A stretch of 64,000 nt of DNA, taken from contig JBLXFD010000007.1 in NCBI GenBank assembly GCA_048262455.1, forward strand, positions 62,001 to 126,000. Direction: 5' to 3'. Under the pieces are notes generated by a model. That model was not told the origin of the DNA, did not search any database, and worked only from the letters and a program-made list of their open reading frames with translations. Each line of letters begins with the position of its first letter. The first letter of the stretch is position 1. The translations under genes and the position numbers were made by a program. Shown in pieces: positions 1 to 8,699 of the stretch. The stretch is from Psychromarinibacter sp048262455. Its GTDB lineage: Bacteria; Pseudomonadota; Alphaproteobacteria; Rhodobacterales; Rhodobacteraceae.

Positions 1-195
1 ATCCTTGCGCAGGTCGGCGGCGGCGATGCGGGCCAGCCGCATCTCTTCCTCGCCCCTTGCCCCCACCAGCGCCTTCACCAGGTCCTGCCGCTTCATCGCC
101 ACCCGCATGGCGTCGCCGCCGTAGATCAGGGTGGCCGAGGCGGAGGGGTCGGGCTGGCGCAGGTGGCCGGCGGCCTGGGCGCCGGCCAGTTTCAT
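1..195 (-). CDS. holA: DNA polymerase III delta subunit, N-terminal part (cut by window edge)
   Basis: The minus strand reads MKLAGAQAAGHLRQ... with a run ..ATLIYGGDAMRVAMKRQDLV, which resembles the N-terminus of the HolA clamp-loader delta subunit (the AAA-like domain that opens the sliding clamp). Only about 65 residues are inside the window; the rest lies beyond position 1. The ATG at 195-193 overlaps the lptE stop (ATGA), so it is translationally coupled to lptE. The order leuS-lptE-holA is common in alphaproteobacteria and supports the call. The protein would act in the cytoplasm at the replication fork. The fragment is too short to inspect key residues. Confidence 0.8.
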   Translation of the reverse strand, partial: MKLAGAQAAGHLRQPDPSASATLIYGGDAMRVAMKRQDLVKALVGARGEEEMRLARIAAADLRKD

Positions 196-710
196 CGGCT
201 GCGCCAGTCCGGCGCGGCGACGATCAGTTCCGACACCAGCTGGTCCGCCAGCAGCACCATCAGCCGTTCCTCGGCGTCCTCGGTGGCCGAGATGGTGCCG
301 ACGATCGAGCCGGTGGCGGAGTAGCCGGTGAAATTCTCGACCTTGCCGCGGTAGATTTCCGTCCCCGCGGCGCGGTCGGTCAGGACATAGTCGATTCGCC
401 CCAGCAGGTTGTAGCGCGTGGTCTCCTGCTCCGGCGTGATGCCAAGGCCGACGCGGCGGGTGCTGATCGAGTAGCTCAGCAGGTAGCTCGCCGCCTGCGG
501 CTGACCCAGCCGATCCTCCAGCCGGGTCACGAAGACGAAGCCGCGCCGATCCTCGGGGGCGGCCACGAAGATGTCGCCGCGCAGCCCCTCGGCCTGGCCG
601 CCGGGGCCGTAGACCGGGGTGAACCCGCAGGCGGCGGCCAGTCCGGCGAGGCCAAGCGCCAGCACCGCCCGGCGCCGCGCCTTCGCTTCGATGTTCCGAA
701 GGAATATCAA
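192..710 (-). CDS. lptE: LPS assembly lipoprotein LptE
   Basis: A 172-residue outer-membrane lipoprotein expected to form the plug of the LptD translocon that places lipopolysaccharide in the outer leaflet. The N-terminus is basic (EAKARRR), followed by a hydrophobic stretch ending in the lipobox LAAAC, then GFTPVYGPGG, the usual start of mature alphaproteobacterial LptE. No ATG precedes the signal peptide in this frame; a TTG at 710 with GGAAGG a few bases upstream is the best start. It begins 35 bases after the leuS stop and overlaps holA by 4 bases, so leuS-lptE-holA looks like one operon. Confidence 0.88.
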   Translation of the reverse strand: MIFLRNIEAKARRRAVLALGLAGLAAACGFTPVYGPGGQAEGLRGDIFVAAPEDRRGFVFVTRLEDRLGQPQAASYLLSYSISTRRVGLGITPEQETTRYNLLGRIDYVLTDRAAGTEIYRGKVENFTGYSATGSIVGTISATEDAEERLMVLLADQLVSELIVAAPDWRSR

Positions 711-745
711 CTGCCTGCCTTCCAGTTCCCGCCGCCGCGCGGCTG

Positions 746-3322
746 CTACAGAACCACGTTCACGATCCGCCCGGGCACGACGATCAGCTTTTTCGGGGTG
801 CCGCCCTCCAGCGCCTTCTGCACAGCATTGTCGGCCAGCACCAGCTTTTCAACCTCTTCCTTGGCCAGGTCCTTGGCCACGGTGATCTCGGACTTGCGCT
901 TGCCGTTGATCTGGATCGGCAGCGTCACGCTGTCCTCCACCAGCATCGCCGGGTCGGCCTGCGGCCAGGGCGCGCCGGTGATCAGCTCGCGTCCGCCCAG
1001 CAGCGCCCAGCATTCCTCGGCCAGGTGCGGCGTCATCGGCGCCATCAGCTGCGCCAGCACCCGCGCCGCCGACCGCCGCGTGCCGCCGCCCGCGCCGCTT
1101 TTCAGCAACGTGTTGGTGAAGGCGTAGAGCCGGGCGATGGCGGCGTTGAAGCCGAAGCTCTCGATCCCCATCGTCACGTCGTGGATGGTGCGGTGGGTGG
1201 CACGCAGCAGGGCGATGTCCTCGTCCGTCTCGCCCGCGGGTTCATCGGGCAGCGCGGCGATGTCGGCGATCAGCCGGTGCACCCGCGACAGGTGGCGGAA
1301 GGCCGCGTCGGCGCCGGAGGCGGTCCACTCCACGTCCCGCTCGGGGGGCGAATCGGACAGCACGAACCAGCGCGCGGTATCGGCGCCGTAGGCCTCGATG
1401 ATGCTGACCGGGTCCACAACGTTGTTCTTGGACTTCGACATCTTGGCCGAAGGCACCACCTGCACCTCGGCGCCGCCGTCCTTGAGGAACGCGCGGCCCT
1501 CCTTCAGGTCGACCTGCTCGGGGTAGTAATAGACCGGCCGGCCTTCCGCACCGCGGCTCTGGTAGATCGCGTGGGTGACCATGCCTTGCGTGAACAGCGC
1601 CTGGAACGGCTCCACCGCCTTGGCGGGCAGGTGGCCGCAGATGTGCATCGCGCGGGCGAAGAAGCGCGAGTACAGCAGGTGCAGGATCGCGTGCTCGATG
1701 CCGCCGATGTACTGGTCGACGTTCATCCAGTAGTCGGCCTCGGCCAGGTCGGTGGGGGTCTCGGCGCGCGGCGCGGTGAAGCGGGCGTAGTACCAGGACG
1801 AATCGACGAAGGTGTCCATCGTGTCGGTCTCGCGCCGCGCCTTGGCGCCGCACTGCGGGCAGGCGCAGTCGCGCCAGGTCGGGTGCCGGTCCAGCGGGTT
1901 GCCGGGGGTGTCAAAGCTGACATCGTCCGGCAGGCGGATCGGCAGGTTCTCTTTCTTCTCGGGCACCACGCCGCAGGCATCGCAATGCACCACGGGAATC
2001 GGGCAGCCCCAGTAGCGCTGGCGGCTCAGCCCCCAGTCGCGCAGGCGGAACTTCGTCACGCTCTGGCCGACGCCGTTCTCCTCGCAGAAGGCCACGGCGG
2101 CGGCGACGGCGGCCTCGCCGGTCTGCACCTCTTCGCCCGCGAATCCCGCGGTGTAGCGCACCTTCATCGTCTTCGGCGGCACGTAGGCATCGCCGCCCTC
2201 CTCGGGCAGCACGTGGGGCTCGTCCCCGGCCGGCACGAAGGTGGACCGCACCGGCAGGTCGTACTTGCGCGCGAAGTCGAGGTCGCGCTGGTCATGGCCG
2301 GGAGAGCCGAAGATCGCCCCGGTGCCGTAGTCCATCAGGATGAAGTTGGCGATGTAGACCGGCAGCTCCCAGGCGGTGTCGAAGGGATGGCGCACCTTCA
2401 GCCCGGTGTCGAAGCCCAGCTTGGGGGCCTTCTCCAGCTCTTCCTCCGAGGTGCCCATGCGGCGGCATTCCGCGTTAAATGCGGCGACCTCGGGGTCGTC
2501 CTGCTCCAGCGAGCGGGCCAGCGGGTGGTCGGCCGAGACGGCGACGAAGCTGGCGCCCATCAGGGTATCGGGCCGGGTGGTATAGACCTCGACGCGGTCA
2601 TGCCCCTCGGGCCCGTCGATCATCGAGAAGGAGAACTGCAGCCCCGTGGACCGGCCGATCCAGTTGGCCTGCATCAGCTTGACCTTCTCGGGCCAGTCAT
2701 CCAGCCCGTCCAGCGCCTCCAGCAGCTCCTCGGCGTGGTCCGAGATGCGGAAGAACCACTGCGTCAGCTCGCGCCGCTCCACCGGGGCGCCGGACCGCCA
2801 GCCCTTGCCGTCCTCCACCTGCTCGTTCGCCAGCACTGTCATGTCCACCGGGTCCCAGTTGACCACCGCGTTCTTGCGGTAGACCAGGCCCTTATCCATG
2901 AAATCCAGGAACATGGACTGCTGCTGGCCGTAATACTCCGGATCGCAGGTGGCGAACTCCCGGCTCCAGTCGATGGACAGGCCCAGCGGCTTCATCTGGC
3001 CCTTCATCGTGGCGATGTTGCCGTAGGTCCATTCCTTGGGGTGCCCGCCGCTGGCCATCGCCGCGTTCTCGGCGGGCATGCCGAAGGCGTCCCAGCCCAT
3101 GGGGTGCAGAACGCTGAACCCGCAGGAGGCCTTGTAGCGCGCGATCACGTCGCCCATCGTGTAGTTGCGCACGTGGCCCATGTGGATGCGGCCCGAGGGG
3201 TAGGGGAACATCTCCAGCACGTAGTATTTCGGCCGGTCGTCGCGCCGGGCGAGGAAGGACTGGGCCTCGTCCCAGGCGGCTTGCCACTTCGGTTCGATTT
3301 CGCTGGCGGTATAGCGGGACAT
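746..3322 (-). CDS. leuS: Leucyl-tRNA synthetase
   Basis: 858 residues, full length for bacterial LeuRS, a class I synthetase charging tRNA-Leu in the cytoplasm. The HIGH signature appears as HMGH at residues 47-50 after FPYPSGRI, and the KMSKS loop appears as AKMSKSKNNVVDP at about residue 620. Between them lies the CP1 editing domain with the threonine-rich TTRPDTLMG motif. Zinc-ribbon-like CxxC pairs (CDACG, CPQCG) are seen at about residues 450-500. The ATG at 3322 is preceded by a purine-rich stretch. A strong hairpin separates it from the upstream DUF3576 gene, so it probably has its own promoter and leads the leuS-lptE-holA operon. Confidence 0.97.
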   Translation of the reverse strand: MSRYTASEIEPKWQAAWDEAQSFLARRDDRPKYYVLEMFPYPSGRIHMGHVRNYTMGDVIARYKASCGFSVLHPMGWDAFGMPAENAAMASGGHPKEWTYGNIATMKGQMKPLGLSIDWSREFATCDPEYYGQQQSMFLDFMDKGLVYRKNAVVNWDPVDMTVLANEQVEDGKGWRSGAPVERRELTQWFFRISDHAEELLEALDGLDDWPEKVKLMQANWIGRSTGLQFSFSMIDGPEGHDRVEVYTTRPDTLMGASFVAVSADHPLARSLEQDDPEVAAFNAECRRMGTSEEELEKAPKLGFDTGLKVRHPFDTAWELPVYIANFILMDYGTGAIFGSPGHDQRDLDFARKYDLPVRSTFVPAGDEPHVLPEEGGDAYVPPKTMKVRYTAGFAGEEVQTGEAAVAAAVAFCEENGVGQSVTKFRLRDWGLSRQRYWGCPIPVVHCDACGVVPEKKENLPIRLPDDVSFDTPGNPLDRHPTWRDCACPQCGAKARRETDTMDTFVDSSWYYARFTAPRAETPTDLAEADYWMNVDQYIGGIEHAILHLLYSRFFARAMHICGHLPAKAVEPFQALFTQGMVTHAIYQSRGAEGRPVYYYPEQVDLKEGRAFLKDGGAEVQVVPSAKMSKSKNNVVDPVSIIEAYGADTARWFVLSDSPPERDVEWTASGADAAFRHLSRVHRLIADIAALPDEPAGETDEDIALLRATHRTIHDVTMGIESFGFNAAIARLYAFTNTLLKSGAGGGTRRSAARVLAQLMAPMTPHLAEECWALLGGRELITGAPWPQADPAMLVEDSVTLPIQINGKRKSEITVAKDLAKEEVEKLVLADNAVQKALEGGTPKKLIVVPGRIVNVVL

Positions 3323-3353
3323 CGGGCGCGGTTATCCTTGGATTGCAGACGAA

Positions 3354-3378
3354 AACGCCGGGCGGCCGGCCCGGCGTT
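3354..3378 (-). terminator. Rho-independent terminator behind the DUF3576 gene
   Basis: Perfect 10-bp arms AACGCCGGGC / GCCCGGCGTT with a 5-base loop. Read on the minus strand the hairpin is followed by TTTTCG, so it terminates transcription of the DUF3576 lipoprotein gene and insulates leuS. The plus-strand side lacks a T tract. Confidence 0.8.
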
Positions 3379-3402
3379 GATACTTGGCAGGGGGGGCGGG
3401 GT

Positions 3403-3939
3403 CTAGAGCCGGGAATCGCGCACCCGCAGCTGCCGCGCGCGGGTGAGAATCGCGTCCTCGACCGCCCGCACGGTGGCCTGGCTCGCCGGTCCGCGCTGGG
3501 TGTTCAGCGCCACGGTCAGCGACCGCGCCTCCAGCGCCGGGTCCTGCACGTAGATCGTCGCGCGGTAGGCCTGGCCGCCCCCGGGGGGTACGCCGTAGCC
3601 GGTGACGATGACGCCCGAGAACGGGTCCGCGGCCTCGATGGGCAGGAAGCTGAGCACGTCCAGCGCCGCGTTCCACAGGTACTTGTTCACCTCGACGGTG
3701 ACGTTGGGATCGTCGTTGGCCTGGAAAAGGTCGAACAGCGTGCCGCTTTCACGACGCTCGCGCTTGAGCCTTTCCACGGGGGTATTCTGCCGCTGCTCCA
3801 GCACCCGGTCGCTGGGCGGGCCCACGCGGTTGCCGCCGCTGAAGATGCTGTTACCGATTCCCGTGCCGTTGCCGCAGCCCGCCACCGCCAGCGCGAGGGC
3901 GATTCCGCCGGCCGCCTTGAACGTTCTGGATTGCTGCAT
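3403..3939 (-). CDS. DUF3576 family putative lipoprotein
   Basis: 178 residues from the ATG at 3939; a longer reading from 3996 would add 19 residues ahead of an otherwise normal signal peptide and is less likely. The N-terminus MQQSRTFKAAGG.. continues into a hydrophobic core ending in the lipobox AVAGC, predicting an envelope lipoprotein. The mature part contains NKYLWNAALDVLSFLPIEAADPFSGVI, typical of the DUF3576 family conserved in alphaproteobacteria next to leuS. The function is not known; the synteny with leuS-lptE suggests an envelope role. It is monocistronic and ends in a strong terminator. Confidence 0.87.
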   Translation of the reverse strand: MQQSRTFKAAGGIALALAVAGCGNGTGIGNSIFSGGNRVGPPSDRVLEQRQNTPVERLKRERRESGTLFDLFQANDDPNVTVEVNKYLWNAALDVLSFLPIEAADPFSGVIVTGYGVPPGGGQAYRATIYVQDPALEARSLTVALNTQRGPASQATVRAVEDAILTRARQLRVRDSRL

Positions 3940-4186
3940 GTGAAGTGCCCCGCGCCCGGATTTTGAGGTTAAGTACCGAACCGGGCCCAAGCCCACAAGG
4001 CATTTTCAGGACGGCACCACGGCGGCGGCGGGAAATCACTGTGACATCGGTGCATCAATCAATTGTGCTTTGGGAAGGCGGCAGGTGGCCATCGTTGCAA
4101 TCAAAGCCGGTTGGGGCGACACAGCCTCATACTCAATTCGAATACCGGGTTGAGGTGCACCTTTTAAACGAATGAGGGAAAACCAA
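3940..4186. promoter_or_regulatory. Divergent intergenic region upstream of the porin and the DUF3576 gene
   Basis: About 250 bases between divergent genes, noticeably more AT-rich than its surroundings. It must hold the promoters for both. I could not assign -35/-10 boxes with confidence. The ribosome binding site GAGGGAAAACCAA directly precedes the porin ATG. Confidence 0.5.
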
Positions 4187-5236
4187 ATGAAAAAGGTTCT
4201 CTTCGCGACCACCGCCCTCGTGGCCTCTGCCGGTATCGCGTCTGCCCAAGGCGTCACGCTGACCGGTACGGCCGAAATGGGCATCGTTGGCGGCGACAAC
4301 ATCGAGACCCAGTTCTGGCATGACCTGGACGTCAAGTTCACCCTGTCGGGCGAAACCGACAACGGCCTGACCTTCGGCGCCACGATCGACCTGGACGAAG
4401 TGGGCGACGATTGCTCGACCGGGACTGTGACCGTCTTCAACACTGCCACTCCCCCTGCCGCCATCGGTACCGCCACTGCCTGTACTGGCGGTGACCCGAT
4501 CAGTGAAATGGGCCGCGGTTCCGGCCTGGAAGAGCACTCGGTGTTCCTGTCCGGCGCTTTCGGCACCGTGACCCTGGGCGACACCGACGGTGCGTTCGAC
4601 TGGGCAATGACCGAGATTGACGCCGTTGGCGATATCTCCGACGCTTCGACCGGCCACGCCGGCTTCAGTGGCAACTCCGGCCTGGACGGCTTCTACGACG
4701 GCCAGATCGCTCGCTACGACTACACCTTCGCTTCCTTCTCGTTCGCCGTGTCGGTCGAGATGGACGACACCGGCACCGACGATCCGATCTTCGGCATCGG
4801 TGGTAAGTACTCCGGTGACTTCGGCGGCGTGGCGGTTGGCTTCGGCCTCGGCTACCAGACCGTGGACATGGGCGGCGTGACCAGCGAAGTGGTCGGTGCC
4901 AGCATCGACGCCAAGTTCGGCGGCTTCCGGGTGATCGGTAACTACAGCGACTTCGAAAACGTGGTCCGCTCGGATAGCTCCGTGGGTGTTACTAACCGCG
5001 CGATCGACAGCCACTACGGCATTGGTGCCTTCTACACCACCGGTGCGATCTCGGTCGGCGCCAACTACGGTGTCTACGAATCGGCTGCCGGCAACCTCGA
5101 AGGTTACGGTGTGGCTGCCAACTACGATCTCGGCGGCGGCGCTGTCGTGAAAGCCGGCTACGGCTACGGCGAAGACAAAGCAGCCGGTGGCGTGAGCCGC
5201 GACCGCTTCTCGCTGGGTGTTGCGATGAGCTTCTGA
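4187..5236 (+). CDS. Outer-membrane porin (Rhodobacter type)
   Basis: 349 residues from the ATG at 4187, chosen over 4172 because AGGG lies 8 bases upstream and MKKVLFATTALVASAGIASAQG is a clean signal peptide cleaved after AQ. The mature protein is acidic, rich in Gly, aromatic and alternating hydrophobic residues, and ends in FSLGVAMSF, the C-terminal aromatic signature of trimeric beta-barrel porins recognised by the Bam complex. The length matches 16-stranded Rhodobacter porins. It would allow diffusion of small hydrophilic solutes. The gene has a relaxed, highly expressed codon style compared with its neighbours and its own terminator, consistent with an abundant monocistronic product. 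Confidence 0.93.
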   Translation: MKKVLFATTALVASAGIASAQGVTLTGTAEMGIVGGDNIETQFWHDLDVKFTLSGETDNGLTFGATIDLDEVGDDCSTGTVTVFNTATPPAAIGTATACTGGDPISEMGRGSGLEEHSVFLSGAFGTVTLGDTDGAFDWAMTEIDAVGDISDASTGHAGFSGNSGLDGFYDGQIARYDYTFASFSFAVSVEMDDTGTDDPIFGIGGKYSGDFGGVAVGFGLGYQTVDMGGVTSEVVGASIDAKFGGFRVIGNYSDFENVVRSDSSVGVTNRAIDSHYGIGAFYTTGAISVGANYGVYESAAGNLEGYGVAANYDLGGGAVVKAGYGYGEDKAAGGVSRDRFSLGVAMSF

Positions 5237-5259
5237 TCCCAGGATCAGCATTCGATGGA

Positions 5260-5291
5260 AAGAGCGGGCCTTGCGCCCGCTCTTTTCTTTT
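5260..5291 (+). terminator. Rho-independent terminator of the porin gene
   Basis: Perfect 10-bp arms AAGAGCGGGC / GCCCGCTCTT around a CTTGC loop, followed by TTCTTTT. It starts 24 bases after the porin stop codon. Confidence 0.92.
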
Positions 5292-5374
5292 GCGCCCCCG
5301 CCGGACGTGCCGCCGCTTGGACAGGCCGCGGCGGCTGTGCTAACGCCGGCCGAGCGCAGCACCCGAGACACCAG

Positions 5375-7564
5375 ATGCCCCCAGTCAATCCCGCCCGACT
5401 GCCCCAGATGCTTCGCGAGGCGCAGGCGCTTGCCCGAAGCGGCCGTGGCGCCGAGGCGCGGGCGCGGCTGGAGGCGATTCTTGCCGCCGCCCCGGCCATG
5501 GCCGAGGCGCGCTTCCTGCTGGCACAGCTGCTGCTGCAAGGGGGCGAGGCCGCGCAGGCGCTGGCGCAGGTGCAGCAGGCCGCCGCCACCCGCCCCGAAC
5601 AGCCGGCGATCTGGCAACTGGCCGGCAAGGCCGCCGCGGCCCTGAACGATCCCGAAGCCTCTGCCCGCCTGCTGCAGCAGGCCAAGCGCGCCCGCATCGA
5701 CCGGGCGCTGCTGCTGAACCTGCAGTCCCTGCTGCGCCCGCAGCCGCGCCGCTCGCAGGCCGATCTTGGCGGCGCCCCTCCCGCCGAGGTGCAGCGTGCC
5801 ATCGCCCTGCTGCAGCAGAACAAGGCCGCCGAGGCCGCCGCGTTGGCCGGACGCCTGCACAAGGCGCACCCCAAGGTGGCGCTGATCGCCGACATCCACG
5901 CCAGCGCTCTGGGCCGGCTGGGGCGCAGCGAGGAAGCGGAGCGCGCGCACCGCCTGGCCGTGCGGCTGGACCCCTCCTATGCCGAGGCCCGCGCCAACCT
6001 TGGCCGCTTCCTGCTGGACCGGAACCGCCTGCCCGAGGCGGTCGAGGCGCTCTCTGCCGCGCTGGAACTGCTGCCCGACCTGCCCGCCGCGCTGATCGCC
6101 ATGGGGCAGGCGCAGGCCCGGATGGGCCATGCCGCCGCCGCCGAAACCGCCTTGCGCCGCGCTCTGACGCTGGTGCCGGAGGCGGTGCCCGCGCGGCTGG
6201 ACCTGGCCGAGGTGCTGCTGACGGCGAACCGTCCCGCCGAGGTGGCCGAGGTGCTGGCCCCGCTTGCGGGCAAGAGCCTGCCGAACCAGGCGGACCGGGT
6301 GCTGGCGGCGCGGGCGCTGGCGGCCGAGGGTAAGACGCGTGAGGCAGAGGAAACCTTCGCCGCAGCCGTCGCCGCCGCCCCCGAATCGGCCCATCCCCTG
6401 GCCGCGCAGGGCGCCTTCCTGCAGGAACTGGGCCGTTTCGACGAGGCCCAGACCGCGCTGCGCCGCGCCATCGCCCTGCGCCCGAACGATGGCCACCTCT
6501 ACAGCACGCTCTACACCGGCACCCGCGCCCGCCCGGACGATCCGCTGATTCCCGCGATGCAGGCCGCCTTCGACGATCCCGCCACCGCGCCGGAGAACCG
6601 GATGCAGTTCGGCTATGCCCTCGCCAAGGCGATGGAGGACACCGGCGCGCGCGACCGCGTCTTCACCTACCTGCGCCCTGCCAACGACCTGATGAAGGCG
6701 CGCCACCCCTACGACATCGCGCGGCGCGAGCGGCAGGTGGCGGATTACCTGGCGATGTTCGAGGGGGCCGACTGGAACCGCGCGATCCCCGACGCCACCG
6801 ACGCCGCGCCAATCTACGTCACGGGCCTGCCCCGTTCCGGCACCACGCTGGTGGAGCAGATCCTTGCCAGCCACCCCGAGGTCACCGGCGGCGGCGAGCT
6901 GGGGCACGGTTTCGCGCGGCTGCACCTGGCGCTGAGCCCCGCGCTGGGCAAGGCGCGCGGGCGGCTGCCGCTGGACGACGCGGCGCTGGCCGGACTGGGG
7001 CGGCAGGTGGCGGAGGACATGGCGCGCGCGGTCCCGGGTGCGGCGCGGCCGACGGACAAGGGCATCACCAGCTACATGCTGCTGGGCCCGATCCGGCTGG
7101 CGCTGCCCAAGGCGAAGCTGGTGGCGGTGCACCGCGACCCGCGCGACACGCTGCTGTCGATGTACCGCAACCGCTTTGCCCCGGGGCGGCACCTTTACAC
7201 CTACGACCTGCAGCAGCTGGCGCGCTACTACCACGGCTTCCGCAAGCTGACCGACTTCTGGCGCGGGGCGCTGGGCGGCGCGGTGCACGAGATCCGGTAC
7301 GAAGACCTGCTGGCCGACCCCGAGGCGCGGGTGCGGGATCTGCTGGCGGCCTGCGGGCTGGACTGGGCGCCGGAATGCCTCAGCTTTCACACCAACACGC
7401 GGCGCGTCGAGACGCTGAGCGTGCACCAGGTACGGCAGCCGCTCTACTCCAGCTCGCTGGGGGCGTGGCGGCGGCACGAAGAGGATCTGGCCGGGATGAT
7501 CGACCTGCTCGAATCGCAGGGCGACCTGGCGGCATGGGACGGGAGAGGCAGCGATGGCGCTTGA
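5375..7564 (+). CDS. TPR-repeat protein with C-terminal sulfotransferase domain
   Basis: 729 residues from the ATG at 5375; the frame is open further upstream but through the porin terminator. Residues 1 to about 400 are tetratricopeptide repeats rich in Ala and Leu (RAHRLAVRLDPSYAEARANLG is one clear unit). The C-terminal 250 residues form a sulfotransferase domain: the 5'-phosphosulfate loop GLPRSGTTLVEQIL near residue 480 and the 3'-phosphate motif VHRDPRDTLLSMY near residue 577 bind PAPS. Such fusions are common in alphaproteobacteria; acceptors are usually unknown (glycan, lipid or protein). The end overlaps yggS by 11 bases, suggesting co-transcription. Confidence 0.88.
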   Translation: MPPVNPARLPQMLREAQALARSGRGAEARARLEAILAAAPAMAEARFLLAQLLLQGGEAAQALAQVQQAAATRPEQPAIWQLAGKAAAALNDPEASARLLQQAKRARIDRALLLNLQSLLRPQPRRSQADLGGAPPAEVQRAIALLQQNKAAEAAALAGRLHKAHPKVALIADIHASALGRLGRSEEAERAHRLAVRLDPSYAEARANLGRFLLDRNRLPEAVEALSAALELLPDLPAALIAMGQAQARMGHAAAAETALRRALTLVPEAVPARLDLAEVLLTANRPAEVAEVLAPLAGKSLPNQADRVLAARALAAEGKTREAEETFAAAVAAAPESAHPLAAQGAFLQELGRFDEAQTALRRAIALRPNDGHLYSTLYTGTRARPDDPLIPAMQAAFDDPATAPENRMQFGYALAKAMEDTGARDRVFTYLRPANDLMKARHPYDIARRERQVADYLAMFEGADWNRAIPDATDAAPIYVTGLPRSGTTLVEQILASHPEVTGGGELGHGFARLHLALSPALGKARGRLPLDDAALAGLGRQVAEDMARAVPGAARPTDKGITSYMLLGPIRLALPKAKLVAVHRDPRDTLLSMYRNRFAPGRHLYTYDLQQLARYYHGFRKLTDFWRGALGGAVHEIRYEDLLADPEARVRDLLAACGLDWAPECLSFHTNTRRVETLSVHQVRQPLYSSSLGAWRRHEEDLAGMIDLLESQGDLAAWDGRGSDGA

Positions 7565-8207
7565 CGACATCCTCGCGCGGGTGCGCGCGGCAGAGGCGCA
7601 GGCGGGGCGGCCGGAGGGCGCGGCGCGGCTGGTGGCCGTGTCGAAGGTGCAGCCGCTGGAACGGGTGGAGGCGGTGCTGCGGCAGGGCCACCGGCTGTTC
7701 GGCGAGAACAAGGTGCAGGAGGCCGCCGGCAAGTGGCCCGCCTTTCGCGAACGCTACGACGGCGTGACGCTGCACCTGGTGGGGCCGCTGCAGACCAACA
7801 AGGCGCGGCAGGCGATGGAGCTGTTCGACTGCATCGAGACGCTGGACCGGTCCAAGCTGGCCCGCACCCTCGCGCGGCTGGCGCAGGAGACGGGGCATTG
7901 CCCGGACCTGCTGGTGCAGGTCAACACCGGCGAAGAGGCGCAGAAGGCCGGGGTACTGCCGGACGATCTGGAGGCGCTGCTGGAGGAATGCCGGGGGCTG
8001 GAGCTGCCGGTGAAAGGCCTGATGTGCATCCCCCCGGTCGAGGAAGAACCCGCGCTGCATTTTGCCCTGCTGGCCAAGCTGGCAGAGCGGCACGGGCTGG
8101 CGGAACTCTCCATGGGAATGAGCGCCGACTTCGAGCGGGCGGTGGCGCAGGGGGCGACCTACGTGCGCGTCGGCTCTGCCATCTTCGGCGAGCGGGACTA
8201 CGGCTAG
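7554..8207 (+). CDS. yggS: YggS family pyridoxal phosphate homeostasis protein
   Basis: 217 residues, a one-domain fold type III PLP protein. The PLP lysine lies in LVAVSKVQP (about residue 31), followed by FGENKVQEA, HLVGPLQTNK and, near the end, LSMGMSADFERAVAQGATYVRVGSAIFG, all standard YggS/PROSC motifs. The family buffers free PLP and affects amino-acid and keto-acid pools; no enzymatic activity is established. The start overlaps the preceding sulfotransferase gene, and its stop faces the L,D-transpeptidase gene tail to tail with no intervening base. Confidence 0.95.
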   Translation: MALDDILARVRAAEAQAGRPEGAARLVAVSKVQPLERVEAVLRQGHRLFGENKVQEAAGKWPAFRERYDGVTLHLVGPLQTNKARQAMELFDCIETLDRSKLARTLARLAQETGHCPDLLVQVNTGEEAQKAGVLPDDLEALLEECRGLELPVKGLMCIPPVEEEPALHFALLAKLAERHGLAELSMGMSADFERAVAQGATYVRVGSAIFGERDYG

Positions 8208-8699
8208 CTAGGGCACGATCACCCGGTCCCCGGGCCGCAGCTGCGCCGCCAGCCGCCGCAGGTGGTCGGGGCGCAGGGCGATGCAGCCTTCGGTGGGGTG
8301 ACGCGGCTTGCGCCAGCGGTGCAGGAAGATTGCCGAGCCGCCGCCGGGCCGGGCGCGGGGCCAGTTCCAGTCGGTCAGCAGCACGAGGTCGTAGAGCCGG
8401 TCCGCCCGCCGCAGCCGCTCATGGCTGCCGGGGTAGGGGGCGCGGACCTGCAGGTTGTAGTCGGGCGCGGCGGGATCGTCGGACCACAGGTCGCGCGGGC
8501 GGATCGGCAGCGCCCAGGCATTCGGCCGCGCCATCCGGTCGGGGCGGTAAAGGCAGCCCACCAGCCGCAGCACCCCCCGCGGCGTGGCGCCGTCGCCCTC
8601 GCGCTTGTCGCCGCTTATGCCGCCGCGCCCGACTGCGCAGGGGTAAAGCACCCCGCGCCAAAGCAACCCGCGCGGGGTCAGCCGCAAGTCGCGCGTCAC
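8208..8699 (-). CDS. L,D-transpeptidase (YkuD) family protein
   Basis: 163 residues beginning with GTG, which overlaps the ribA stop (GTGA). The YkuD catalytic signature is present near the C-terminus: IFLHRWRKPRHPTEGCIAL, with His and Cys in the expected HxxxxxxxxxxGC arrangement; the usual SHGC is changed to TEGC but Cys is kept. No signal peptide or membrane segment is visible, which is unusual for an enzyme thought to cross-link peptidoglycan or anchor outer-membrane proteins in the periplasm. The lack of a signal may be due to a misjudged start or to the cytoplasmic-looking short form common in Rhodobacteraceae. It is coupled to ribA. Confidence 0.85.
   Translation of the reverse strand: MTRDLRLTPRGLLWRGVLYPCAVGRGGISGDKREGDGATPRGVLRLVGCLYRPDRMARPNAWALPIRPRDLWSDDPAAPDYNLQVRAPYPGSHERLRRADRLYDLVLLTDWNWPRARPGGGSAIFLHRWRKPRHPTEGCIALRPDHLRRLAAQLRPGDRVIVP

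Noticed and set aside
1025..3406. 793-codon plus-strand open frame antisense to leuS
   Set aside because: Composed of Arg/Gly/His/Val-rich sequence typical of the GC-biased complement of a real gene; leuS on the other strand has all motifs.
4133..7732. 1199-codon minus-strand frame across the porin and TPR-sulfotransferase
   Set aside because: Spans two genes and a terminator, no domain pattern, explained by third-position GC bias of the real plus-strand genes.
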